Of a DNA stretch of 64,000 bases, positions 10,769 through 20,620 are shown in pieces. Made by a program: the position numbers and the translations under genes. The first letter of the stretch is position 1. Each line of letters opens with the position of its first letter. The notes under the pieces are model-generated. The model ran no database searches, was not told the origin of the DNA, and saw only the letters and a list, made by a program, of their open reading frames with translations. Source of the DNA: Liquidambar formosana (lineage: Eukaryota; Streptophyta; Magnoliopsida; Saxifragales; Altingiaceae); NCBI GenBank assembly GCA_039720395.1, contig CM077822.1, positions 19,302,589 through 19,366,588 on the forward strand, in the 5' to 3' direction.

Positions 10769-11702
10769 TGTTCACACTAAAAATGCTATGGGCGTGCCAA
10801 GGCTTAAAAGCCTATAGATCGTGTGACCACGACCCCACAGCACCTTCTAGGCCGTTGAATTCAAGGCCGTTGGCCCCAAATGCCTATTTGGTTACTGCTT
10901 GTGATTATGATTTGAAATGTTTATCAGGCAATTGACAAGAGATTGGGGTTCCTCTCTCTATGGTTCGAAATTAAACTAAGATCCTAAATTTAACTAGAGT
11001 CTAATGTAAACAGAATTTATCACAATGCAATAATTGAGAAGCTACGAAGAAGAATACTTTCATTAAAATTGAAAACTTACAGAAAACTTCAAATGCGGAA
11101 TAGCGAGATTGCAAGATTGTCCGAAGTAAGCAGTCCAAGCACGAATCAACAGAATAGCTAAGAAGCTAATTACAGAACAAAATTTGAAAGGAACTAAGAA
11201 GCTAAAATTGATTTTCCTAAGAAGGATTTGTGTATTGGTTGTGGAACCGGAAAGCTATGAAGCTAAATTGAACTAGATTTGATTTCCTGAGAAGGATTTG
11301 TGTTGTTGGTTGTGGAACCCCTTCTTTATGTGTGTTCTTTGTCTTTTATACAACATCATATCACAATTTCCATGTACATGCCTTCTTTACAACAACCGCC
11401 ACTGTAGTGGTAGTAGTGGGACTTGTTTCTGCTACTACTGCGTCCCAAATTTGCTCCAGTTTCCTCCACTCTCCTGATCATGACAGAGTCCTCATAAACT
11501 ACTTTCCTTATTTTTCTCACACTCCCTTTTGACGTGGTCAAATACTTATCCCTTTTAACTAATTCTCCTATATTCTGCTCGTCCTTCCTGGCAAAGCCTG
11601 CCCACATGGCTAAATTCATTTTTAGGCGGAAACACCTGCAATGATGGAATGAAAATTGTGGAACCTGCAAACCCAGCTGCACAAGCTCCTCTATAATTCA
11701 CA
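10769..11702 (-). repeat. 5' LTR of element E3 (outer end approximate)
   Basis: The inner end, TGTTCACACT at 10769, is set by the primer-binding site. The outer end is a guess at ATTCACA (11702), giving TG...CA termini. A minus-strand TATAAAAG lies at about 11343-11350. No second copy is in the window, so the outer boundary cannot be proven. Confidence 0.45.
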
Positions 11703-12361
11703 GAAGTGGATAGCTAGGTTGATAAATTCTATTCACATGGTCTTCATTCAATTTGGATGTTAAACAATTGGTATCCGAAGTGTTATTTTCTTTCGTTTTT
11801 CTTTCTACTATTTTTTTCATTCACACTCTCAACTTAAAGATATGAAACTTAAAAAAGGCTGCCTCTCACGGGCATGTGCGCCTTAACCCCTCGTTCCTTT
11901 TAAAGGATAGGTTTGCCCTTTTAACAATCTGTAAGTGATTAAGTGAGTTGATTTTTGTTGTTCTTTCCAAACTTTATAATATCATAATTTCATTTTATAT
12001 GTTTTTTTGAAAAAAAAAACTTCGGCAATTTTGCTTGATCAGCAAACACTGTAGAAAAAAATACTTTAGCAACCTTCATTGGGGGGTGGTACAGAGAAGC
12101 CATCTTTAATTGCTTATTTAACAAGCTAAAGAGCTGCTTTTGCTTTACCCATCTCAAGTGAACATGAGGAAACACCACAATCCGATCACCATTGACAACA
12201 TCATTGGTATCCTTGGTTAATTGGTTTTGTTCAATTGCTACAGTATAGAAATTATAATGACTTCACACAGAAATTTCTCTGTTTACCAAAATTATATTCT
12301 CTTCACAAAATTAAAATTCTCCATTTACCATCCCCGTCCTTGCTTCAAAACGGAGAACTCT
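11703..12361. other. AT-rich spacer, nothing recognised
   Basis: No ORF with a family motif, RNA gene or terminal repeat was seen. ORFs here are short and of low complexity. Confidence 0.4.
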
Positions 12362-12579
12362 GGACTTGGATTCAGTGCTAGGCGAGCCCAGGACTATGCT
12401 AGGGTAATCTGAGCGATTGAGTTAATATTTTGACAGAAAAATAAAAAAGGTATTGTCAAAATGACCAAAATGATTTCATGAGCACATTTTTAATCCTTTA
12501 ATGTGAGCCATCAAAATCCAAGTTCAACGGCTCAGATTACCCCAACACCGTAGTGGACTTAAACTGAATCCAAATCCCA
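12362..12579. mobile_element. MITE (GGACTTGGATTCAGT family), copy 1
   Basis: Inverted termini GGACTTGGATTCAGT and ACTGAATCCAAATCC enclose about 218 bp. Flanks repeat GAGAACTC (12354-12361 and 12580-12587). The same family occurs at 24566-24805. The 8-9 bp duplication suggests a Mutator- or hAT-mobilised MITE. Confidence 0.6.
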
Positions 12580-12800
12580 GAGAACTCCATAACCCGTTTG
12601 CTTCGCAGAGAGAAAAAAAAAAACAGACGAGTGCGAAATCCATAACCAATTGGAAAAACTCCATATATAAACACGGTGGGCAAATTCCGTAACCCACGAA
12701 AATTGTCTTCAGGGCGAATTCCATAACCCACGAACCATCCCCAACACAAGAAAAAATTTATTAAATAAAAAAGGAAAATTCCATAACCCAAACAGCTTCG
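12580..12800. repeat. Degenerate interspersed repeat of CCATAACCCA
   Basis: The motif ATTCCATAACCCA or close variants recurs at about 12586, 12638, 12690, 12722 and 12778. The long minus-strand ORF here, with its recurring GYGI residues, is only a translation of this repeat. Confidence 0.45.
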
Positions 12801-12849
12801 ACAACCCATTGTTACAACACGAGTATGGCTTTTGAACCAAATGATATTT

Positions 12850-13290
12850 CAAAACCAAATTGGGAAATGGCATAGGTTTTGGTTGCAGGATTTTAAAAAT
12901 AATTTAAGTATTTTTTATTGATTGGTCGAAACTTGAAAGTTTTTTTGGGAAAAAGAAATGATCAATTTTATGTTGAAATATTTTGAAGCATTGAGCCTAA
13001 TCTTTATGACTTTCTTGAAAAGTCTCAATTGTTTTTTTTTTTTTTTTTTTTTTGCTATTTTTTCTGTTTTAAAATATATTTCCGTTTTGAAAAATCAAAT
13101 CATAATTTTTTTTCACTTTCCTATACTACCCTTCGTTATTTCAATAATTACTTTCAATACAGAACTCAACACCAAGTAAGAGAGGGTACTTTTGGAAAAT
13201 GGAATTTAATAAACAAGAAGGCAATGCAAGTTTTTCTTAAACTGTATGTTTTGTCAAACTTGATCTTTGTGAGACGGAGGGAGTAGTAGA
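12850..13290. repeat. AT-rich repeat ending in a Stowaway-like terminus
   Basis: A 20-bp-plus T run lies at about 13030-13055. The stretch GCTATTTTTTCTGTTTTAAA recurs near 27213. The right end carries GACGGAGGGAGTA (about 13275-13287), the reverse of the CTCCCTCC termini common in plant Stowaway MITEs, matched by ATTCCCTCCATTC at about 27189. No left terminus was found. Confidence 0.35.
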
Positions 13291-13294
13291 ACTA

Positions 13295-13640
13295 TGGAAG
13301 CCCTTAGACCTCTCCCAAACCTTAGATGATAAATACCACTGTGTTCCTTTGGGCATCAACAACCATCTCACCATTGATATATCCAGGCTTAAAAGATTTA
13401 ACTTATATCCAGAAACCTCAAAACAAAAAATGCTAGATCTTGTGTAGAGAGCCGTATCAAAACTTTCATGGCAACATTATACTTCCACTAATGGCAGAAG
13501 TAAATTGGGTCTTCTACTCTCTCCGTAGTCCTTTTGGTGGGTATGTTTGATCAAATTATCTGAGAGTATGGACCCAATTGTCTTTTACAACAAAATAATC
13601 CTCTAAAGTTTGAACCCATCACAAACTCAAAGGCCTTACT
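13295..13640 (+). repeat. Orphan fragment of the TIR-gene upstream block
   Basis: Sequence such as GCATCAACAACCATCTCACC and the GACCCAATTGTCTTTTA stretch recurs near 19225, 31765, 33190 and 53120. In the last two places it lies upstream of TIR exons. No TIR coding follows here; an LTR remnant begins at 13692. Confidence 0.6.
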
Positions 13641-13691
13641 CATTAGTTTGGTCAGAGTTGGGGTAACCGAAATGGAATATAACGAGTTTCC

Positions 13692-13791
13692 TGTACTATA
13701 TGGGGAAAAATCCGGACAGTCAGCGGAGCACTTTGAAAAAGGAGGTCCGAAGATCCGGAACGTCGCGCGATTACGGCCCAAGCGAGTTGTA
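13692..13791 (-). repeat. 3' LTR remnant of E6 (U5 end only)
   Basis: Matches 17156-17250 (both begin TGTAC and share AATCCGGACAGTC, then TTTGAAAAAGGAGGTCCGAAGATC). Because this is the LTR end that should adjoin the primer-binding site, finding it just after protease shows that pol and U3 were deleted. Confidence 0.65.
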
Positions 13792-13873
13792 TCATCTTCC
13801 GGAGTTCTTCTCCCATCCTATCGTCGGGCTCGAGTAGAGTATCTTCTACCCCGAGCCGACCGCGCTTTAATTG

Positions 13874-15346
13874 CTATAATGGGTCGAGGTCTTTTTTAGA
13901 CTTTTTGGGCTCGGTCCCGCTTTCTTCCCCTATCTCGGGGCAGATGTTATTCTTTTCTTTCTTTTTAGCCACCGACGATGGAGTGTGACCTGTAAGTTCG
14001 TACATAAAACACTCTCGGGCTACTGCTTGGTTTCCGCAGAGCTCCATTATGCCTTCAGGTCCCGGGAAGCAGACAGATTGGTGATAAGTTGAGGGCACTG
14101 CTTCTATGGCGTGGAGCCAAGGTCGCCCTATTATTACGTTGTATGCGGAACGCTCCTCTAAGACGACGAAGTGTTGGATGGTTTGAACTGGACCAGTTCG
14201 GACAGCTAAGGCTATTTGCCTGAGGGGGTAGGAAAGGTTCCCGTTGAACGCCTTTAAGCTCAAGTTGCTCGGGGAGAGATCATCCTTCTTCAACCCTAGT
14301 TGATCAAAGAGCTTTTTGAACATGACATTTACCGAAGCTCCGTTGTCGACATAGACCTTCCCGACGTTATAATTTGCTATCATCATTCGGACTATCAGGG
14401 TGTCATTGTGAGGATGCTGCGTCCCAGCGGCCGGATAATCTTTCCCGAAGAATAGGGCGGAATTCAAATCATCCTTCCCTCTTTCAGCCACGAGCGTTGG
14501 TTCTAACTTTACTTCGAACACTTCCCAAAGGTGGGAGGCTTTTTGGTATTGCGCCCGAAGGGCATTTACAGAGACTGAAGCCCTATCATAGGCCCCGCTG
14601 ATTACGTCAATGGCTCCCAGGACGGTATATCCTTCGGCTTCGGTTCTCGGTTTTTCGACCTTCTTCCCTTCGGGCTTCTTTCGATCGTCGCCCTTGATTA
14701 TGAACTCACTTAGGTGTCCGGCTTTCGCCCAGGTCTCAAGGTTATGCTTTAAGGTTTTGCAATCTTCAGTCTTGTGGCCGTGATCTTTATGGTATTCGCA
14801 AAACCATTTCTTGTTCCTCCTCCTCTCGGGATCTCCGCCCATCCGTCTCGGCTTTTTAAAAAAGTCTTTGTTCTCGACAATTCGTAAGAGCCTGTAGATT
14901 GGCATAGTGAAGACAATAAGTACAGCCTGGTTCGGATTCGTTGGTGCCTTGTCTCTTGTCAGTTCGTTCCTAGCTTGATCGTCTTTCGTTCGGTCACCTC
15001 GGGGGTTTTTATCTTTCTTCCTTTCTGTCTGTTCGGTCTGCTTGGTTGCTAGGAAAGCATCATCGAGTCTTATGTACCTCTGCACTCGATCGAGCAGCTT
15101 CCCGATGCTAGTCGGTGGGTCAAGGGTCAGCTGTTCAAACAGTCGAGAGGATCGGACCAATCCTCGCCTGAAGATATCAAGGGCACTCCGTTCATCCGAT
15201 TCCTCGATTTCGGTGTAGAGTTCCCAGAACCTCTGGGAATAGTCGCGCAGGGGCTCCTCCGCCCCTTGTTTCATCTCGTATAAGTTCTGCATGGTCTTTG
15301 CGTATTTTTTGCTTGTTATGAATCGATCCCTAAAGAGTCTGACCAA
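13874..15346 (-). pseudogene. gag-protease of element E6
   Basis: Open frame of 490 codons, not a true start: the same frame continues upstream through a TGA at 15359-15361 into 15362-15634 (SLGEIALRWWAKI, gag core). Gag matrix-like part at residues 1-90, Lys/Arg-rich linker, C-x2-H-x4-H-x4-C knuckle at about residue 183 (FCEYHKDHGHKTEDC), protease active site VDNGAS at about 334, and the conserved IIGRPWLH at about 405. The frame ends at 13874, before any RT. GC content is visibly higher than in the neighbouring elements. Confidence 0.8.
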
Positions 15347-15358
15347 ATCGTCCCATCT

Positions 15359-15634
15359 TCAGATCGACTTCTCTAGAATCTTTGCCCACCACCTCAGAGC
15401 AATCTCCCCGAGGCTCATCGGGAAAATCTTGCACATAAAGCCCTCATTGTCTATGTAGAGGGACATCTTTTGGACATAATATGTTAGATGGAAGTCGGGG
15501 TCCGCAACCGGGGAATAAGGAGTGAAAGTAACCTCGCTATAGTTTTTTGGAGTTGGTGTGGTTTGGATCCAACTTGCAAAAGGGGATTTGCCTACTCGTA
15601 AATAGTTCGGCATCGGGCATGCTGGTTCCTTCAT
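15359..15634 (-). pseudogene. gag: gag N-terminal core of element E6
   Basis: In frame with 13874-15346 and split from it by one nonsense codon. It contains YSPVADPDFHLTYYVQKM and FPMSLGEIALRWW, typical of the plant gypsy gag capsid (an out-of-frame gag start lies at 17088). Upstream frames are broken by stops and by the hAT-type insertion. Confidence 0.7.
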
Positions 15635-16072
15635 TATCTTAATCTCAACTCGTCGAAGGTTAGGTCTCCAATTCTCCTTCTCCTCTCTTCTCGAGGACTC
15701 CTCTTGCGCCGACCCCTCTCTGCTGAGCCCTCGAGGGCCTCGTAACGCTCCCTATCTCTTCGATTGGGCCTCAAGGCAAACGTCTCTGAACGTCGTTTGC
15801 TCCCCTTTGACTTTGATTATCCTCCTGACGATCCCGTCTAGCATGGCCAGAACTTGCTTCGGTAACGACCTTTGAATAGGAGTCTTGAATAAGTAGTCGC
15901 CTCCTGTCGATTCTTTGGTGTTCGACTCTATCCTTCAGCTTTCTCTAGCTTTGGTCCTCATTCCTTGAGGATCGCCTTTCTTGGACATGGCCTCTTCGGC
16001 GCCGCGGCCGGGATTCTGCGGGGTGAGAGGTGTAGCTCCCCTTGTCGCCGCCGTCCTCCACTGCTAGCCGAC

Positions 16073-16749
16073 TAAGGGTGCTCACTCACCCGCTAGACCC
16101 GCAAAAACCACCCAATCTGATCCAACCCAAAGGCATTGGGCAGTTTCAACCGATAGGGTGGGCGGGTAGTGGTTTAGAATTTTATTTTTTTGCGGTTTCG
16201 TGGGTGGTTGCGGTTTTGAAATATAAAAACCGACTAAAACCCACCCGCCCGCATATTTTTATACTTTATTAGATTATACACGTGGCAGTGTCTCATTGGT
16301 TCTTCATATTACATTGGACACATAGAAAATGGAGGATGACCTTATCTCTTTACTAATATTGAATAAGTTTTTTGCATTGTGAAGTCTTTTATCTTTTTGT
16401 TTTTATATTTATGCTTGTTTAATTTTATTTTTTTCCCAAGTTAATTGTTATTTTGTAATTTGTATGCCTTGTTTTGACCAAAACAATATTTCTAATAATT
16501 GAAATGCAGTATAAAAGCCCTCAAAAATTCAAAATAGAATGGATGGATTTTTAAAAAGTAAAGCAAAGTCTAGCTAAACTTAAATCTGCCAATCCGCCCA
16601 CAACCCACCCACCAATCCGCATGGTTTGTGGGTTAAAACCGCCCAATCATATGGGCGGATGTGGGTGGGAATTTAGTTCACCCGATGAATTGTGGGTGGG
16701 TTGCGAATGAACCCCAAACCCGACCCAAACCGACCCGTGAGCACCCCTA
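16073..16749. mobile_element. Non-autonomous hAT element with 8-bp TSD
   Basis: Termini TAAGGGTGCTCAC (left) and the inverse of TAGGGGTGCTCAC (right) are near-perfect inverted repeats. The 8-bp duplication TAGCCGAC is exact (16065-16072 and 16750-16757). Subterminal regions are rich in ACCCRCC and GGGTGGG motifs in opposite orientation. There is no transposase ORF. TIR sequence and 8-bp TSD are diagnostic of the hAT superfamily. It sits in the gag region of E6 and so is younger. Confidence 0.88.
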
Positions 16750-16918
16750 TAGCCGACTACAGCGAAGGGTGGTTTGGTAGTGGCTACGCTCCTTTAGATT
16801 GAATCACTCTTGCTCTAGGGCGAGTTTCTCGCGTTGCGCCTCCTCTAGTCACTCTTAGAGCATCGCGATCACGGCGGTGACTGCCTCTGGGTTAGAGTGT
16901 TTCGCGACCGCCCATTCT

Positions 16919-17088
16919 TACGCAGCTTGGACCTCTGGCATTGGTGTTTGCACTGCGGGCCTACTGGTCTCTCCAATGAAGATGGCGCTTGCTGGAGGAC
17001 GCTCGGACGGTGGTGGAGGGAGGACTATGCTCGTGCCGTTATGCTCTGGTCCGGCATACGTTGCTCCAGATCTGGTTCGCCCCGCCAT
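16919..17088 (-). pseudogene. gag: gag start of element E6
   Basis: ATG at 17086-17088, about 68 bp after the LTR end and primer-binding site; MAGRTRSGATYAG then a Pro/Ser-rich segment. The frame stops near 16917, and degenerate gag codons follow until the hAT insertion at 16757. Confidence 0.5.
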
Positions 17089-17155
17089 TTGTAAAAGCAA
17101 GAAGTCGAGCTCCGACAATGGCTTTTTGCTCGCTTTCCCATAGATGGCGCCAAAC

Positions 17156-18066
17156 TGTACGGGAAAAAATCCGGACAGTCGGTGGAGCGCTTTGAAAAAG
17201 GAGGTCCGAAGATCAGGAACGCCGCGCGACTGTGGCCCGAGCGAGTTGTAGGGGCTGAGATGACTCCCAGACGTACAGAAATGTCGGGCTTCTTCGAGGA
17301 ACAATAATGCTAGGTGCTGTGGAGAATAATGACCTGAAAACAAAGATGATCGTCAAGGGAGACTGGGGGTTTCCCGGTCTAAAACCCTCCGACGCTCAAG
17401 TCAGTCTCAGTGTCGAGAGAAAGAGAGCAAAGAGAAGAGGAGAATCTCTAGGGTTTTGTGTCAAGGGAATTTACCTTCTTTGGCGTGAATAGTGTTCCTT
17501 TTATAGGCAAAGACTAGGATCTAGATAAGGCCAATGTTCGGACCTTACCGTGGTCAATTTAGGGTTCTGAGCTAACCATAGTTAAATGGGTGTTTCCGAC
17601 CGGATCGTAGATCTTTCGGGGTTACAGGCCTGATCGTCGACAGTTGTATCTCCTGACTTAGTTGCCGGGGCGTGCTCTGACCCCGGCCGGGTTTCCCTTG
17701 TCGAATCTGGGAAGTAGGACAAATTCGGTGCACGTGAGAGACATGTGCTCATGTGGCTCAAGGGAATTCATTTGACTGAGAGAATGTTAGCCCGAAGGTG
17801 GCACGAACTGAGTGATACAATGATCCGAAGGTGCTGGTGGCCCGAGGGCATGTTTACCCAAGGGCGGTCTTAAGCAACTGAGAATACAATGGCCCGAAGG
17901 TGTTGGTGGCCCAAGGTCATGTTTACCCGAGGGCGGTCTCAAGCAACCGAGGACACCAAAATCACCCGAGCGCATTACCGAGAAGCTATACGTGTCATGA
18001 TCTCATTCGTTGGTTATAAATATCCCACACATGTACTCTCATCTCCTTTCCTCTATCTCATTACAG
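17156..18066 (-). repeat. 5' LTR of element E6 (outer end approximate)
   Basis: Begins TGTACGGG at 17156, adjoining a primer-binding site (minus TTTGGCGCCATCTATGGG). A TATAAAAG on the minus strand lies near 17497-17505. Short direct repeats of GGCCCGAAGGTG / GCCCGAGG occur at 17790-17960. The outer end is not certain; TAR-block homology starts by about 18140, so the LTR ends before that, perhaps at ATTACA (18066). Confidence 0.5.
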
Positions 18067-18139
18067 CTTCTTTTCTCTCTCTCATTTTGGAATCTCGATC
18101 ACTTTTGAAATTTCATTTCATTCCGACTCTCCCTATTCC

Positions 18140-19310
18140 AGCCAAACAACTGAACCATAAGAGATAGTCGTCCACATTTTCCTCTATCCTTATCTTATAC
18201 CAACTATATAATGAAGGCGTTGCCAATTCCAATGAGGCAATGAAGCAAGTCACTGATCGTCAAATAGGAATATAGGCATGCTTATCAAACGAAGTAATCT
18301 TTCAAAAACGATAAGACAATTGATGTAATGGCTCACACAGTCACACTAGGAAAAATTCTTTCTATGAGCACTAGATGAGCCCTGCATTTAGGACGGTTAA
18401 AATGAGCCATATTGTAAGAGAAGTTCACCCCCACCACAAACTCATTCATTAGTTGAGCACTTGAGCTAGCCAACCAAAACTCAGTTCTCTACTTTAAAAA
18501 TATGTGAAAAGTGACTTCCAGCAAAGACACAATTGGGAATTGCTTGGATGCTTCCTAATTGAATTAAAAACTAAAACAAAGAGATAAAGGGGAGACTGGT
18601 GAGCTTTTATTATAGACTACTATTAAATAAAAATTCTACCTCGATGTGTCCGCGTAGCACACTTTTTGAGAAGGCTCAAAGGTCTTTTGAAAGGTAAAAG
18701 TTATTTCACATATTTTAAGAATGTTTAGTGGGTCATTCAAAAGGCCTTTTAAACAAAATGATTTCTTTTAGAAGTCATTTTAACTAAAAGTTACTGTGAA
18801 TAGCTTTGGGAAGTGCTGATTGTGGATGGCTAAAAACCCCTTTAAGTGATCTTTCTAGGGATGTGCTAGCATAACATGTCATTGATTGCTAGCTAAAAGC
18901 AATGAAACCCAACCCAAATCATGACTACAAATGAATTTTATTTCACTTAAAAAAAAATTAAGATTTATTATTATTTAGGGCCATGATTTGAGTGTCATTA
19001 CTTTTAAAAATGACAGTTTGTCATGCCATTATTTCCCATCTTTTTAATGCAAAATTAAAGGACTTCTAAAATGTGTGGTCACCCAACGCCAAACAGAAGG
19101 CTTTCTGCTTTTCATCTTATGCAGAATTGTGGAAGCCCAGCCATTCCGACGGACAATAAATGTACCAATACTAGACCTCGCCCTACACCTATCGATGAGT
19201 CTATATTTTACCAATAGCATTGTGTTACTTTGTGCATCAACAACCATCTCACCACTAACATACCAGGCTTAAAAGATTGGCTTATAGCTAGAAACCTGGT
19301 GGCTTCACAT
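18140..19310 (+). repeat. Orphan copy of the TIR-gene upstream block
   Basis: Long similarity to 28060-29083 plus 31630-31830, and to 51840-52720. Landmarks in order: GATAGTCGTCCACA, GCATGCTTATCAAACGAAG, GCCATATTGTAAGAGAAGTTCACC, CCAACCAAAACTCAGTTCTC, GTGACTTCCAGCAAAGACAC, GTGGTCACCCAACGCCAAAC. In intact units this DNA precedes a TIR exon; here no TIR follows. Confidence 0.65.
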
Positions 19311-19374
19311 TCAACACATGAAGCTACACAAAACTTCTGTCCTGCCCAAAACAGTCCAGGTATATATTTTACTA

Positions 19375-19555
19375 CCCTCTGTTTGGTTACTGAGAAAATT
19401 TGTGTGTATGTGTGGGTGGGGGGAGGGGGGGGGGGGCGAGGAATGAAAGTTTGGGTCATGTGTTTTTGTTGTTTTGGTTCTCAATAAACAGTGAAAACTG
19501 TCATTGAGAATTTTGATTTATTTTCCCACATTTTCTCAGCAACTAAACAAAGCAT
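19375..19555. mobile_element. Foldback MITE (CTCTGTTTGGTTACTGAG termini)
   Basis: CTCTGTTTGGTTACTGAGAA at the left is matched by the inverse of TTCTCAGCAACTAAACAAAG at the right, about 180 bp apart. A G-run lies inside. No clear target duplication. Confidence 0.45.
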
Positions 19556-19679
19556 TACTTTCGTTTTTCTTTTTTTTTTTTTTTGGGTGCAAATGGTTGT
19601 GATTTTATTTATATCTGGGAGTACCATTTGGGGTTTAATGGGTAAAAAGGGTAATCCTTGACAGGGGAAGCATAGGCCA

Positions 19680-19915
19680 TTTTCGTCGCCAGTGAGTCGT
19701 GGAGATGTAAGTAGGTCCATTCATGGGCAGATTGGTGTCGAGAAAGAAGAGGAAGCAGAGGTGAAATGTGTTATTGATGAGGTGGTTTTTGGACTGTTTA
19801 AGCATACTAGAAAAGAAAAAGAAGATGATATAGGTTCATGTAGTGTTGGTGAAGTTGGAAGTTCCAGCAGGGTCGATGTTCAAGATTCAAGAAAAAGGAA
19901 AAATCCAATAGAGGG
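19680..19915 (+). other. Possible gene-fragment exon, unidentified
   Basis: An open stretch of about 80 codons with a balanced, charged composition (EKEEEAEV, RKEKEDD, DSRKRKNP), unlike the AT-rich surroundings. It ends at GAGG|GTATCT, a reasonable splice donor at about 19914. No start codon or family motif was recognised. It could be a captured exon or chance. Confidence 0.2.
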
Positions 19916-19989
19916 TATCTTTTTGGTTTCTTTCTCATGGTGGTTTGAATGAGCCTACATGTTAAGCAGAAGGAATGCCTGATGTTACC

Positions 19990-20620
19990 CTAAAGAACTG
20001 AGCATTTGGTAGATGACACTGGTATTTTGATGATTTGGGGAATGAATTTGTAGAAAATTGAAACTCATGACCCATTGTTCAACTTATGAATCCCTAACTC
20101 CCTAAAACTCTAATAATCTAACTACTCACAATTATTTTTGTTGCTCTGCCAATAATTCAAAGCTTAATCTGAACATCGCAATTATTACTATTATCTATTT
20201 TCAAATAACACGTACTGATTTGGGATATTTAACATTACTAATGAAGTACAAGGGTCAGAAACACTGCCAAGAAAGCGTTTGGTTGAATGTTGAAACTTGA
20301 AAATGGTTGAAGTAAACGGTATATGCCAGTGGGTCTGTCCGTATATGCCAGTACTTATTTACCTCACTAGTAGGTTGGAGTGACCCAGACATAATGATGA
20401 AAATTTGAACATAAGGGTCTGTCATTATATGGCAGTGCTTGTTCACCTCCTATAGGAGGTTGAACTGTTGAAGTGACCCAGACATAACGGTAAAAACGCA
20501 TACTTAAGAATTACTTACATGATATGGATGTTCTGCTGAGATGCTTTGAGAATTCACAATTTTACACCATTCAAGTCACTGAATCAGTAATGATACATTT
20601 CCATCTGCACTAGTTGATAA
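19990..20620. repeat. Spacer with two tandem hairpin units
   Basis: Two related units, 20331-20400 and 20415-20492, each begin GGGTCTGTC, contain TATATGCCAGT or TATATGGCAGTG, and end GTGACCCAGACATAA. The start and end of each unit are inverse complementary (GGGTC/GACCC, GTCTG/CAGAC). The rest of the stretch holds nothing recognisable. Confidence 0.45.

Larger units (their letters stand above)
8829..11702 (-). mobile_element. Ty3/gypsy element E3, gag plus 5' LTR only
   Basis: Minus-strand element with an LTR at 10769-about 11702, a primer-binding site near 10745-10767 and gag at 8829-10732. Everything after gag is missing from the window because LTR-C is inserted in gag at 8828. The gag type (zinc-knuckle-like C-x2-H motif) is Tat-like. 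Not functional: three nonsense codons lie in gag. Confidence 0.75.
13692..18066 (-). mobile_element. Ty3/gypsy element E6, pol-deleted
   Basis: Minus strand: LTR (17156-about 18066), primer-binding site, gag start at 17088, gag and protease down to 13874, then directly a 100-bp copy of the inner (U5) end of the LTR at 13692-13791. RT, RNase H, integrase and most of the 3' LTR are absent, so one large internal deletion has occurred. A 677-bp hAT-type element is inserted in the gag 5' part (16073-16749). Confidence 0.7.

Noticed and set aside
12537..12809. 90-codon minus ORF with recurrent GYGI
   Set aside because: Translation of a short degenerate DNA repeat.
16918..17343. 141-codon minus ORF starting in the E6 LTR
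   Set aside because: Its first 85 codons are LTR and primer-binding-site sequence; only the part from 17088 is gag.
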